A DNA stretch of 64,000 nucleotides from Ochrobactrum sp. BTU1 (GCA_018798825.1 CP076354.1:744001-808000); one strand, 5' to 3'. Shown: positions 45,030 to 54,327, counted from the first letter of the stretch. Notes: generated by a model from the letters alone, not told the origin. Program-made: numbers and translations.

Positions 45030-45974
45030 TTAGGCGCGTTCGATCAAAGGCGCGTGGTCACGGCAGAACGTTTCAAATTCATCGGCACTGGCATAAGCCT
45101 TTTGAGTGCCGGGTCGGGTGATGGAATGAGCGGCATAAAGGGAGGCTTTGCGAAGGGCCGCTTCCACATCGCCGGTCTCGGCATAAAAGCGTGCAAACGA
45201 GCCGATAAAAGCATCGCCCGCACCTGTCGTATCTTTCGGTGTGACTTTGACCGGCGGGATATTGACGATCTCAGTTGCGGTAATCATGCGTGCACCACGT
45301 CCGCCCAGTGTCACGATGACCGTGCGGATACCACGCGCAATCAGCGAGCGGGCGGCAACGACAATCTCATCATCCGTGCTGGTCGGAAGGCCAGACAAAA
45401 GAGCAAGCTCGCTCTCGTTGGGCACGAGGAAGGTCACTTGTCGGATAAGCTCAGGATCAAGATCCGCCGCCGCAGGTGCGGGGTTCAAAATGGTTTCGAT
45501 ACCATTTTCAGCGGCAAAAGCGATTGTGTGGTAGACGGTCTCGACAGGCACTTCCATCTGCAGGAGGATCAGGCCGCATTCCTTCAGATCATCGGCAGCC
45601 TTGTCGACTTCGGCGGGCAGGAGGTCTGCATTGGCACCTTTGACGATCAGGATCGAGTTTTCGCCTGAAGGTTCGACGAAGATAGGGGCTACACCGCTCG
45701 ACTTGCCCGATACTTTGAGAACGTGTCGCGTATCGACGCCAAAGCTATTGAGATTGCGGATCGTATTATCGGCAAAGACGTCGTCGCCAACGCGCGTTAC
45801 CATCATCACATCGGCACCGAGGCGTGCAGCTGCAACAGCCTGATTTGCCCCCTTGCCGCCGCAGCCAATTTCGAACGTTGGTGCTTCAAGCGTCTCGCCG
45901 GGGCCAGGCATACGGTTCACATAGGTGATGAGATCCACCATGTTGGAGCCGACCACTCCGATCTTTCTGGTCAT
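45030..45974 (-). CDS. Ribokinase-family sugar kinase (possible deoxyribokinase)
   Basis: A 314-residue PfkB-family kinase. IGVVGSNMVDLITYVNRMPGPGETLEA at the start, GCGGKGANQAVAAARLGA near residue 40 and the catalytic DTTGAGDAFIGSFA near 250 match ribokinases. The start MTRKIGVVG follows AAGGAA; a much longer in-frame extension overlaps the DUF4432 gene in another frame. Because it is flanked by deoC and an aldehyde dehydrogenase, the substrate is probably 2-deoxyribose rather than ribose; this is an inference from context. Confidence 0.9.
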   Translation of the reverse strand: MTRKIGVVGSNMVDLITYVNRMPGPGETLEAPTFEIGCGGKGANQAVAAARLGADVMMVTRVGDDVFADNTIRNLNSFGVDTRHVLKVSGKSSGVAPIFVEPSGENSILIVKGANADLLPAEVDKAADDLKECGLILLQMEVPVETVYHTIAFAAENGIETILNPAPAAADLDPELIRQVTFLVPNESELALLSGLPTSTDDEIVVAARSLIARGIRTVIVTLGGRGARMITATEIVNIPPVKVTPKDTTGAGDAFIGSFARFYAETGDVEAALRKASLYAAHSITRPGTQKAYASADEFETFCRDHAPLIERA

Positions 45975-45993
45975 GAGAAGTTCCTTTGAAATT

Positions 45994-47076
45994 TCAGAGT
46001 GCCCTGATCTTGGCTTCAAATTGTTCGGCGGCAGGCTGATCGAGATAGCCAACGCGCACGGGGAAGATGGCGCGCTCACCCGACGCCAGTATCCGCACAT
46101 TTTTTTTGGTTTTTTCGGCGAGATAGCCTTCCGGCTCACAAGTGGATGGCAGGGCAAAGGCTGCAACCTGCGCATCACCGTTGACGAGAATCCACCGCAC
46201 GGTTTTCGGGAAAGCCTCAACCGGATAGGAGATCGCGAAGCCGTCGCCATCGGCTAACTGCATCATCTGATGCGTCTTGCCATCGGCATCGGTTGGTAAG
46301 CCACGAATGTAGAAAACCTGCTCGGGATCGTAGCGCTCCGGCTCATCCAACACTTCCATCACGGAAGGATCTGCGGCCAGTTCATCAATCAAGGAGAGGT
46401 AATCGTCATTGGGTGTCACATGGCCCGGAACGGCTGTGCGAACCTGCACCTGATCTGGTGTAAAGGCGACCGGCTGCACAATGCGCGCGTCTTCGTCATA
46501 GGCGAAATTGACGTGGCACATATACATCAGCTCCATCGGAGCCGATGACAGGTTTTCAACATCCATGGTGATGTCGAAGAGCGTTTCCTTCGCATGAAGC
46601 CGAACGCTTGGCCGAGCGAGATAATGCGCGCCAAAGCCCATGACATATTCATATTCGCCAGTGACTTCGACAAAGCTGCCATGTTCATCGGCGCCGAATA
46701 AAAGCCCCGCCTTGTCCATCTTTGCGCAGGCCATCTCACCATGCAGAAGGTGATTATCCTGCGGCGAAGGGCAACCATTGCGCAAGATTCCGCTGTGAAA
46801 AGCAAAGCATCCATAAGTCTCGACGATGGTGGTTGCCGGACGCGGCATGGAGAAGCTGTTGCCCATGGTTAGATCAATGCTGTCGAACTCTGCGCCCCAT
46901 ACCATCTGCCCCATGAATGGAAGCACAATGATATTGCCGCGCTCGTTTTCGATCAGCAGAGCTTCGATACCGCTTGGATAGCGAAATGCCGTCACACTCA
47001 GTCCGTCTGCACTGGCAATGACATGCGGCTGTTCGACAAAGTCCTGACGACGAAGATGAAATTCAATATCCTGCAT
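45994..47076 (-). CDS. DUF4432 family aldose 1-epimerase-like protein
   Basis: A 360-residue beta-sandwich protein of the aldose-epimerase superfamily. GNIIVLPFMGQMVWGAEFDSIDLTMGNSF (about residues 47-75), LLHGEMACAKMDKAGL (about 109-124), VTGEYEYVMGFGAHYLARPS and MYMCHVNFAYDEDARI are DUF4432 hallmarks; histidines in LLHGE and CHVNF are likely active-site residues. It may interconvert anomers of the imported sugar before phosphorylation. It sits between the permease gene (6 bases) and the kinase gene (19 bases), so it is part of the same operon. Confidence 0.85.
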   Translation of the reverse strand: MQDIEFHLRRQDFVEQPHVIASADGLSVTAFRYPSGIEALLIENERGNIIVLPFMGQMVWGAEFDSIDLTMGNSFSMPRPATTIVETYGCFAFHSGILRNGCPSPQDNHLLHGEMACAKMDKAGLLFGADEHGSFVEVTGEYEYVMGFGAHYLARPSVRLHAKETLFDITMDVENLSSAPMELMYMCHVNFAYDEDARIVQPVAFTPDQVQVRTAVPGHVTPNDDYLSLIDELAADPSVMEVLDEPERYDPEQVFYIRGLPTDADGKTHQMMQLADGDGFAISYPVEAFPKTVRWILVNGDAQVAAFALPSTCEPEGYLAEKTKKNVRILASGERAIFPVRVGYLDQPAAEQFEAKIRAL

Positions 47077-47082
47077 TTGGGA

Positions 47083-48081
47083 TCACCTGCCTTGATTGCG
47101 CGAAGCATTGATCGCTATGACGAGGATGAGGAACGCACCCCAGATGAAGTCGATCAGGTGATTGGAGAACCGCATCATCTGAAAACCGGAGGAAAGAAGC
47201 ATGAGAGCGATCAGCGCGATGGCGATGCCCAGCACGCGCCCTTTGCCACCAGCCGGATTCGTGCCGCCAAGCACGGCGATCAAAACCGCTTGCAACAGAT
47301 AGGATGCGCCATAATCCGATTTAGCCGCATTGGTACGTCCCGACAAAATGATCCCCGCAAGCGAGGCTAGAACGCCTGTCAGCATGTAGGAATAAAGGAT
47401 CATGCGTTCTTTGCGGATGCCAGCAAACACGGCTGCGCGCGGGTTGGTGCCGATCAGCATCAGATTGATACCAAGCGTGGTGCGGGTCAGCAAAATTCCG
47501 ACGAGAATGCAGACCACGATGAATAGAAGGAAAGGCGTGGCGATGCCCATGATCTTGCCATTGCCTACCCAGTTCCAAGCATCCGGGAAACCAACGATGG
47601 CAGGCCCACCGGTAAGCACCAGTGCCAGTCCCATCAGAACCTGGCCTGTGCCAAGTGTTGCGAGGATCGGAGTTATGCGCAGCTTGGCGATCAGCAGCCC
47701 GTTCACAAGGCCTGATAGAAGCCCGATAAGTATCGCAAGCAGGATACCAATGACAGTGTAGAACAACATTCCAGAGCCTGAAGTCTGGGCTGCCTGCACC
47801 ATGGATGAGTGGAAATAGACGCCAGCGACGATACCCGCCAGATTGGCAATGCCGACCACCGAAAGATCAATGCCGCCCGTCAACATCGCAATCATCATGG
47901 CGATGGAAAGAATGCCCAGCTCCGGCATGATGTAGCTGATTGATTCAAAGTTGTAGTAACGCAGAAACTTGTCCGGGTTCATCCAGGTCATCAGCGCAAA
48001 CACAAGCACGGTAATAACGACGAGTTGGATGATATTGTTGTCTCCGCCAAGGATGCGGCGCATGTCGAAAGACTGTTTCAT
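47083..48081 (-). CDS. Sugar ABC transporter permease (RbsC/LsrC-like)
   Basis: A 332-residue inner membrane permease of the carbohydrate uptake 2 family. About nine hydrophobic helices can be seen; LTGGIDLSVVGIANLAGI near residue 68 and GGTNPAGGKGRVLGIAIALI near 265 are the conserved family motifs. The start is the ATG followed by MKQSFDMRRILGG with GGGAGAAAGCGAC upstream. It pairs with the second permease gene located 14 bases upstream in transcription order. Confidence 0.93.
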   Translation of the reverse strand: MKQSFDMRRILGGDNNIIQLVVITVLVFALMTWMNPDKFLRYYNFESISYIMPELGILSIAMMIAMLTGGIDLSVVGIANLAGIVAGVYFHSSMVQAAQTSGSGMLFYTVIGILLAILIGLLSGLVNGLLIAKLRITPILATLGTGQVLMGLALVLTGGPAIVGFPDAWNWVGNGKIMGIATPFLLFIVVCILVGILLTRTTLGINLMLIGTNPRAAVFAGIRKERMILYSYMLTGVLASLAGIILSGRTNAAKSDYGASYLLQAVLIAVLGGTNPAGGKGRVLGIAIALIALMLLSSGFQMMRFSNHLIDFIWGAFLILVIAINASRNQGR

Positions 48082-48095
48082 GTCGCTTTCTCCCT

Positions 48096-49073
48096 TCAGG
48101 CGATGCTTTTGCGATCGCGCCACGCCGTGATGGCGGTTGCTGCGATGATAATGAGGCCCACAACGACACGCTGCCATGTGGTATCGACCTTCATGATGAT
48201 GAGCGAGTTTTTGACCATCACGAGCATGAAGACGCCCATGAGTGTGCCAAGCACTGTTCCGCGACCACCGAAAATCGACGCGCCACCGAGAACTACGGCT
48301 GCGATCACATCGAGTTCGAGGCCTACAAAATCACGCGGATTGGCAAGCCAGATCATGGATGAATGCAGCAGCCCCGCAAAACCTGCCAAGGCACCCGCCA
48401 CGCAATAAACGAAGAAGATCGTGCGGCGCGTGTTGAAGCCGACGCGCTTTGCGGCTTCCGGCGAGCCGCCATAGGCATAAACACTGCGTCCGATCATCGT
48501 ATGGCTGAGGATCAGGTGGATCAGCAATGCAAGCGTGAGATAGACGAGGAACATCGCGGTAAGACCAAAGGCTGTACCGGAAGCTGAGGTGAGCGAAATT
48601 ACGTCCGTCTTGCCAAACTCGATCAGCTCTTTTGGCATCTTGTTGATATTGACGATGCTGGTGCCAACGAGACCTAGCACAAGGCCGCGCACAATGGAGC
48701 CGGTGCCGAGCGTCACGATCAGCGGGATCATCTTGAAGCGGTGGATGATGAAGCCGTTAAAGGCACCGAGCAACAAGCCGATCAACGTTGCCGCGACAAA
48801 CGGAATGAATACACCATCATAGCCAAGGTAAACCATAGCGCGGACGGTCAGATACATTGCCGCAATAGCAAAGGCCGTAAACGACACGTCGATGCCTCCG
48901 GAAATCATCACCAGCAGAACGCCAAGTGCCATGATGCCGATCACGACATTGGAACGTAGAAGCCCGAAAATATTATCCAGTGACCAGAAGGCGGGGTTGA
49001 TAAGACCAATGATAATCATTGCGGCGAGAAGCACACAGGCAATGATGAATTCGGTACTGCGAAAGAATTTCAT
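48096..49073 (-). CDS. Sugar ABC transporter permease (RbsC/LsrD-like)
   Basis: A 325-residue permease homologous to its neighbour. MISGGIDVSFTAFAIAAMYL near residue 60 and VLGGASIFGGRGTVLGTLMGVFML near 260-285 are family motifs. The start MKFFRSTEF is preceded by GAGGAACCGG. Two different permeases with one double ATPase and one binding protein make a complete importer of the ribose/AI-2 type (CUT2). It starts 12 bases after the ATPase gene stop. Confidence 0.93.
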   Translation of the reverse strand: MKFFRSTEFIIACVLLAAMIIIGLINPAFWSLDNIFGLLRSNVVIGIMALGVLLVMISGGIDVSFTAFAIAAMYLTVRAMVYLGYDGVFIPFVAATLIGLLLGAFNGFIIHRFKMIPLIVTLGTGSIVRGLVLGLVGTSIVNINKMPKELIEFGKTDVISLTSASGTAFGLTAMFLVYLTLALLIHLILSHTMIGRSVYAYGGSPEAAKRVGFNTRRTIFFVYCVAGALAGFAGLLHSSMIWLANPRDFVGLELDVIAAVVLGGASIFGGRGTVLGTLMGVFMLVMVKNSLIIMKVDTTWQRVVVGLIIIAATAITAWRDRKSIA

Positions 49074-49084
49074 GTGCCGGTTCC

Positions 49085-50587
49085 TCAATTCAATGTCTTG
49101 AGCCGGTCATTGACGGCGTCTTCTGTCATGTTTTCACCGGAGAGTTCATCGACGAAACGTCCACGATGCATCACCAGTACACGATTGCAGTTTTGAACCA
49201 GCTCCGGCACATCATCGGAAATCATCAGAACGGCCAGACCTTCATCCTGTGCGAGTTTGCGGATGATGTTGTGAATCTGAGCCTTTGAACCCACATCAAC
49301 GCCAACCGTTGGCCCGTTGAGGATCAGGATTTTAGCGCCAGTCAAAAGCCATCGCGCCAACACAACGCGTTGCGCGTTGCCGCCGGAGAGATGGTTGACG
49401 GGTGTATGCGGGCCGGGCGCAACAATATTCATTGCCGAAAACATATCGCGCGTCGTCGCATCTGCCTTTTTGCGATTGATGAACAAGCCGCGTACGAATT
49501 TCTCAATCGACGTCACAATGATATTGCGCTCAATCGACTGGGTGAGGAACAGCCCTTCCGTAAGACGATCTTCCGGCACATAAGCAACGCCGCAGGCAAT
49601 ACCTTCCTGCACGGTTTTGGGATGAACGGGCTTGCCGTCGATCCGCATATTACCGGTAAAGTCAGGCTTCATTCCGAAGAGGGCTAATGCGAGCTCGGTA
49701 CGGCCGGAACCGATCAGGCCGGAAATGCCAACAATCTCGCCTGCATGAAGCGTGAGGCTGGCTTTTTCCACCGAACCGGGAACGGAGAGATTGTCGACCT
49801 CAAGGCTCGGGACACTGGTGGCGCCTTCACGGGCAACCCATTGGTAGCTGTGTGCCGTCAGTTCCTGACCGGTCATGGCGCGGGTAATCGCCGGTTCGTC
49901 AAATTCGTTAATCGGGCCTTCCGCGACTTTCTTGCCGTTGCGGAAAACAGTCAGCCGCTCGCTGATTTCCAGCATTTCGCGCATCTTGTGGCTGACGAAC
50001 AGTACGGCGATGCCCTGTGCCTGAATATCGCGCACGATCTTGAACAGCGCGTCGACTTCATGTCTGGTAAGCGCGGTGGTTGGTTCATCCATGATCAGAA
50101 GCCGCGCATCAGCCATAACGGCGCGCGCTATTGCAACGATCTGCTTGCCGGATGTTGGCAGGCTGTCCACTTCGGCATCCAGATCCATCTGAACGCCGAG
50201 ACGATCAAGAGCCTGCTGCGCAAGTTCGCGCACGCGCTTCCAATCGACAGCCTTACGACCTTCCATGAGAAATGTATTGATCGCGAGATTCTCCGCGACC
50301 GTCAGGTTCCCGAACAGCGAGAAATCCTGATAAATCACCTGAATGCCATGATGTACGGATTTGACAGGATCGAGCTTGCCGACCGTCTTGCCGTCGATCA
50401 GAATTTCGCCGTCTTCGGGTGTGTAAACACCGGACATGATCTTGATTACAGTGGATTTGCCAGAGCCGTTTTCGCCGGCAAGGCAGTGAATTTCGCCGGG
50501 CTTGATGGCAAAGGACACGTCGTCCAGCGCTTTCACGCCGCCAAAGCGCTTCCCGATATGGCGCAATTCGATCAGATTTTCAGTCAT
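49085..50587 (-). CDS. Sugar ABC transporter ATP-binding protein (double ATPase)
   Basis: A 500-residue tandem ATPase energising the two permeases. The first half has Walker A GENGSGKST near residue 35 and Walker B LLIMDEPTTAL; the signature region reads LPTSGKQIVAIARA. The second half has a degenerate Walker A (GLIGSGRTE near 280) and the signature LSGGNAQRVVLARWL, with Walker B-like ILILNGPTVGVD, where the usual DEP reads NGP. This asymmetric pattern is normal for RbsA/LsrA proteins, although the DEP-to-NGP change in the second site is notable. The start MTENLIEL follows GAGGCC. Confidence 0.93.
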   Translation of the reverse strand: MTENLIELRHIGKRFGGVKALDDVSFAIKPGEIHCLAGENGSGKSTVIKIMSGVYTPEDGEILIDGKTVGKLDPVKSVHHGIQVIYQDFSLFGNLTVAENLAINTFLMEGRKAVDWKRVRELAQQALDRLGVQMDLDAEVDSLPTSGKQIVAIARAVMADARLLIMDEPTTALTRHEVDALFKIVRDIQAQGIAVLFVSHKMREMLEISERLTVFRNGKKVAEGPINEFDEPAITRAMTGQELTAHSYQWVAREGATSVPSLEVDNLSVPGSVEKASLTLHAGEIVGISGLIGSGRTELALALFGMKPDFTGNMRIDGKPVHPKTVQEGIACGVAYVPEDRLTEGLFLTQSIERNIIVTSIEKFVRGLFINRKKADATTRDMFSAMNIVAPGPHTPVNHLSGGNAQRVVLARWLLTGAKILILNGPTVGVDVGSKAQIHNIIRKLAQDEGLAVLMISDDVPELVQNCNRVLVMHRGRFVDELSGENMTEDAVNDRLKTLN

Positions 50588-50666
50588 AGAGGCCTCGTGC
50601 AAGGCTGCAAATGCAGATGGAATGGGGAGAAAGAGGCGGGGGCCTCTTTCTCCTGTTCAGCAACGA

Positions 50667-51725
50667 TTAGAAATCGTACTGATCCATGTTTTCCTTGGTC
50701 ACGCCGACCCAGCCTGCGCCGTAGAGCAGGTTTGGCTTGGAAGCGTCGGGAGCGATCAGGCTTTCATAGCCAGGCAGACCGAGATTGAGGCCAGCCTTGA
50801 TTTGCTCATTCTTCTTTTCAAGGGCTGCAACGGCCAGCATGTTCATGGCATAGCCAGCAACTGCCGGGTCCCAGAACTGAATATACTGAACATCGTCATT
50901 CTTGATGTATTCACCTGCAACCGACACAAGACCGGTGCCAGCGAAGAATACCTTGCCCTTGAGGCCACCTTCAGCAATCAGGCGGCCAGCACCAGCAGAA
51001 GTCGGCATTGGAGCGCCGAGAATGCCGGTGATGTCCGGATAGGCGGTCATCGCTTCTTTAAGCTTGGTGTAATCGGTATTTGCATCGTCATAGGTTTCAA
51101 GGCGTTCAGTTGCCTGCGACATTTCCGGGAAATTGGCCTTCTGGTACTCAATAGCACCGTCGATCCAATCCATCTGTGACTTTGAGGTCAGGCTGCCGAC
51201 GGTAGCAACATATTTGCCCTTGCCGCCCATCGACTTGCCGAGTTCCTTCATAAGGTTGGCGCCGTAGGCCTTATTGTCGAAAGCTTCAATGTCATAGTCG
51301 ACGTTTTGAATATTGGACGCTTCGTGGCTGATAACGACGATGCCGCGATCACGTGCTTTCTTCAAGACTGGTTCCACCGCTTCAACCGAAAATGGAACAA
51401 TGGCAATAGCGTCAACGCCTTGTGCAATAAGGTTTTCGACGATCTGTACCTGGGCGGCCGCATCTGCCTGACTTGGACCAACCATCCAGACGTCATTGCC
51501 GGTATCGGCCTTGAACTGCTCAACGCCGTCACGCATACGGTCGAACCAGGCAATGCCGTCAACCTTCACAACTGTCGCGATCGTGTATTTCTTGTCGTTT
51601 GCCGTCGTGATCAGGTCTTTATTGATTTTGGACGTATCGACGACGCCTTCCGCAAAAGCATGTGGCACGGCAACAGACATCGTAACAGACGCGGCAATAG
51701 CCATAGACGCGATAAACTTCTTCAC
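50667..51725 (-). CDS. Periplasmic sugar-binding protein of the ABC importer
   Basis: A 352-residue binding protein. A Sec signal peptide MKKFIASMAIAASVTMSVAV ends near AFA-E (residue 25). The two-lobe periplasmic fold starts at KYTIATVVKVDGIAWFDRMRDG; VWMVGPSQADAAAQVQIVENLIAQGVDAIAIVPF and TGILGAPMPTSAGAGRLIAEGG follow. It resembles LsrB/RhaS-type proteins and could be labelled an autoinducer-2 binding protein. Context (deoC, kinase, epimerase) suggests a pentose or deoxypentose instead. It is the first gene of the minus-strand operon. Confidence 0.92.
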   Translation of the reverse strand: MKKFIASMAIAASVTMSVAVPHAFAEGVVDTSKINKDLITTANDKKYTIATVVKVDGIAWFDRMRDGVEQFKADTGNDVWMVGPSQADAAAQVQIVENLIAQGVDAIAIVPFSVEAVEPVLKKARDRGIVVISHEASNIQNVDYDIEAFDNKAYGANLMKELGKSMGGKGKYVATVGSLTSKSQMDWIDGAIEYQKANFPEMSQATERLETYDDANTDYTKLKEAMTAYPDITGILGAPMPTSAGAGRLIAEGGLKGKVFFAGTGLVSVAGEYIKNDDVQYIQFWDPAVAGYAMNMLAVAALEKKNEQIKAGLNLGLPGYESLIAPDASKPNLLYGAGWVGVTKENMDQYDF

Positions 51726-52097
51726 CGGTATTTCCTCCCTGGAAACGAATAGCCCCCGCCAAAAGCGCTTCCGCGCAGGCGAGATTGGTGACTACTGATT
51801 TTTACGCTGATGCTTTGCAGACTGCTGCTGACACCAGTGTCTCCTCCATTGCGACCATCAACACTGGATAAGTCGCAAATTCCTCTTTCTTGGCGCAGGC
51901 TGCCTGAAGCGTTGTGGCCTGCTGCAAATTCCTATTGTCAGATCCTCCCGATAATGCGAACTATAATGTTATAATCCGATCATTATGTTTGGATCGTTTC
52001 ATATTTCTGTTTGACCTGTCAAGTATGCACCATCGCAATTGCACCAATTGATGTGGCAAGCTAAACGGGGGTGAACCGCAACCGAAATGGGGAATCA
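51726..52097. promoter_or_regulatory. Divergent promoter region of the sugar operon and its DeoR regulator
   Basis: The gap holds clustered AT-rich repeats: ATAATG at 51951, TATAATG at 51962, TATAAT at 51970 and CATTAT at 51981-51986, plus GCACCA repeated at 52027 and 52041. TTGACC near 52011 may be a -35 element for the regulator gene. DeoR proteins usually bind repeated short sites in such gaps; these are candidates only. Confidence 0.4.
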
Positions 52098-52808
52098 GTG
52101 AGCAGGATCAGTCGTAAAGACGAACGGATTGCCGAACTTGCGGCTCTTGTTGAGGAAGCGGGAGTGCTGCGTCTTCGCGATGCGGCAACGCGGCTGGGCG
52201 TTTCGGAAATGACAATTCGCCGCGATATCGGGACAGATTCCGGGCCGCTCAATTGTTTGGGTGGTTACATTATTCCTGTGCAGGATAACGGTAACGGCAG
52301 CGATTATGTCTTTGATCTTGAAAAAGATTGCCATGCCAATGCAAAAGCGCAGGCCTGCGCGGCAGCTGCAGCACTTATAGAAGCGCATGACACCGTTTTT
52401 ATCGATTGTGGCACCACAACGCCATATCTCGCGCAGCAAATACCGCAAAACCAGCACATCACCGTGGTCTGTTATTCACTGAATATCGCCGAGATTCTGT
52501 CGCGCCGGGATGATGTCCGGCTCATCGTGCTCGGTGGGGTTTACCACCCGGAAGCCGCGTCTTTCTCAAGTGATGAAGGCATCGAAGTTCTCAAGCGCGT
52601 CAATATCAACAAGGCTTTCTTGTCGGCAGGCGGTGTTGATGAGCAACACGGAGTAACCTGCTCCCATTTTCATGAGGTGCCGGTAAAGCAGATGGCGATG
52701 CAGCGCGCGCTGCAAAAACATCTGGTTGTTGATGAAAGCAAATTCGGCAAAGTCCGCGCTGCACGCTTTGCCGGAATGGTAGATTTCGATTCTATCGTTT
52801 CAGGTTGA
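52098..52808 (+). CDS. DeoR-family transcriptional regulator
   Basis: A 236-residue repressor-type protein. The N-terminal helix-turn-helix LVEEAGVLRLRDAATRLGVSEMTIRRDI and the C-terminal sugar-phosphate sensor domain (FIDCGTTTPYLAQQI, LGGVYHPEAASFSSDEGIEVL, HLVVDESKFGKV) are standard for the family. The start is uncertain: GTG at 52098 has GGGGA upstream; GTG at 52071 would add nine residues. It is divergent from the sugar importer operon and probably represses it, releasing when a sugar phosphate such as deoxyribose 5-phosphate accumulates. Confidence 0.92.
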   Translation: MSRISRKDERIAELAALVEEAGVLRLRDAATRLGVSEMTIRRDIGTDSGPLNCLGGYIIPVQDNGNGSDYVFDLEKDCHANAKAQACAAAAALIEAHDTVFIDCGTTTPYLAQQIPQNQHITVVCYSLNIAEILSRRDDVRLIVLGGVYHPEAASFSSDEGIEVLKRVNINKAFLSAGGVDEQHGVTCSHFHEVPVKQMAMQRALQKHLVVDESKFGKVRAARFAGMVDFDSIVSG

Positions 52809-52844
52809 AATACACGTCCGTCGTCCCGCTGTTAGGAAGCTTTG

Positions 52845-53237
52845 GTGCAGTTCAAATTTTCGAAATCGGCGCTGGTCATCACGATCGTGATCTTCTTTGG
52901 TCTTTTGCTGTTGGCGACCGCAGGCGCTGGTCTTGGCTGGATAAGAAGCTTCTTAGGCGATGTTATTGCTGTAATCTTCGTCTATTTTGCATTCCGTACG
53001 GTTCTTGACGGAAACCGAGTTTTGTTGGCTCTGGCGGCATTTTTTGTAGGCGTGGCGGTTGAGGCCGGGCAATATCTGTCCGAAATATTCGGTATTGAAA
53101 TCAGCAACAGAGCGCTGCGGATCATTCTGGGAGCAACGCCGGATTGGCTCGATGTTCTGGCTTATGGAATCGGCGGGTTGCTGATTATCGCGTGCCTTGG
53201 AGCCGGCGCTTTATTGAAGCGGGATCAAAGAATGTGA
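52845..53237 (+). CDS. Small membrane protein (DUF2809 family)
   Basis: A 130-residue protein with about four membrane helices: FSKSALVITIVIFFGLLLLATAGAGLGWIRSFLGDVIAVIFVYFAFRT forms the first two, followed by a conserved VAVEAGQYLSEIFG loop and PDWLDVLAYGIGGLLIIACL. The pattern matches DUF2809, which is distantly related to VanZ-like proteins. The start is GTG at 52845 after TAGGAAG. Function unknown. It follows the DeoR gene by 36 bases in the same direction and may be cotranscribed. Confidence 0.82.
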   Translation: MQFKFSKSALVITIVIFFGLLLLATAGAGLGWIRSFLGDVIAVIFVYFAFRTVLDGNRVLLALAAFFVGVAVEAGQYLSEIFGIEISNRALRIILGATPDWLDVLAYGIGGLLIIACLGAGALLKRDQRM

Positions 53238-53712
53238 TTTTTCAGCAAGCGGACTTTCTTTGAACACAATGCTCTCTTATACCTCTGTTTATAGGCATTG
53301 CTAATGAGCGCTGGAACGCGTCTGTCGCTCGCAATAGCCTTCATCAATTCAAGCTTTTGACCACGGATGTACTGGCACTGGTAGACATTGATGATCAGGA
53401 AGGTCGGTGCATTTTTGCCCCGGCCTTTTTTGTTGCGTAAAATTCGATTGAATACGCGCACAGTACTTCAAGGGCGAAGATCGACCAGCTCATCTACCGA
53501 CGTTGATGCTACGAGCATGTTTGCTTGGATTGTCCGCGCATATGCACATTCTTAACGAAGAATAGCACGCAAACTACCGGCGAAGGTCGCTTCGCACACT
53601 CGACGAATTTTGAGAGAAAAACTTTTTAGAGGATTGTTGGTCTACAGGGCCAGGCGAGGTTTATTGAACCTAAAGTAAACTTCATATTTTCGATCTAAGT
53701 GATTGGAAAATA
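53238..53712. other. Gap with no recognised gene
   Basis: A 78-codon basic reading frame on the minus strand (53461 to 53225) overlaps the DUF2809 gene end and has no clear ribosome site; I do not call it a gene. Nothing else is evident before the tRNA-Val gene. Confidence 0.4.
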
Positions 53713-53788
<76 letters not shown>

Positions 53789-54207
53789 GACTGACTTGTC
53801 AGCCGCTGTGAGAGCCGTTTAGGCTGTTCGTTTCGAGAGTGCAAGCGGAAAAATTAGAAAAATGCATTTTTTTAGTTCTCCGGCTAAAATCGATAGGCCT
53901 GCTGGGGATAACTCAAATCGGCGCTCTTATAAGAACTACGTGTGAGAGCCTGATTCATGCACTTGATCATGCAACGCGATTCTATTTTCCATTTAATTTG
54001 AATGCGTTCGGGCGATACATGCAGAGATGTGGATAAAAGCTCCCCTATAAGAAAGCCCGCAAAATGGGGGCTTTTAAAATAAAATCGAATTTCTTCTTTT
54101 TTCTTCAGACCACTCGCTTGACACTCGTGAGAGAACCCCTTAAACGACCGCTCACACCGAACGGAAACGCCGGTGACTATCCAGCCAAACGGCTGAAAAT
54201 GAAATGC

Positions 54208-54284
54208 GCGGGTGTAGCTCAGTTGGTTAGAGTGCCGGCCTGTCACGCCGGAGGTCGCGGGTTCGAGCCCCGTCACTCGCGCCA
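54208..54284 (+). tRNA. tRNA-Asp (anticodon GTC)
   Basis: A 77-base cloverleaf with encoded CCA. The acceptor stem is GCGGGTG with CACTCGC (one G-T pair), the anticodon stem-loop CCGGC-CTGTCAC-GCCGG (anticodon GTC) and the T loop GGTTCGAGCCC. Confidence 0.97.
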
Positions 54285-54327
54285 TTTTCTTTCAAGAATT
54301 CGATCATAAAATCTTGAAGAAAATGGC
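54281..54327 (+). terminator. Long inverted repeat starting at the tRNA-Asp 3' end
   Basis: GCCATTTTCTTTCAAGA (54281-54297) pairs with TCTTGAAGAAAATGGC (54312-54327) with one bulged base. The stem begins with the last four bases of the tRNA gene. No T run follows on the plus strand, so it may be a processing or termination structure. Confidence 0.55.

Noticed and set aside
50667..51725. Autoinducer-2 receptor
   Set aside because: LsrB-like similarity is weak evidence; there are no lsrK, lsrF or lsrG neighbours, and deoC, a ribokinase-family kinase and DUF4432 point to a pentose.
53225..53461. 78-codon basic frame on the minus strand after the DUF2809 gene
   Set aside because: Overlaps the end of a better-supported gene and has no ribosome site.
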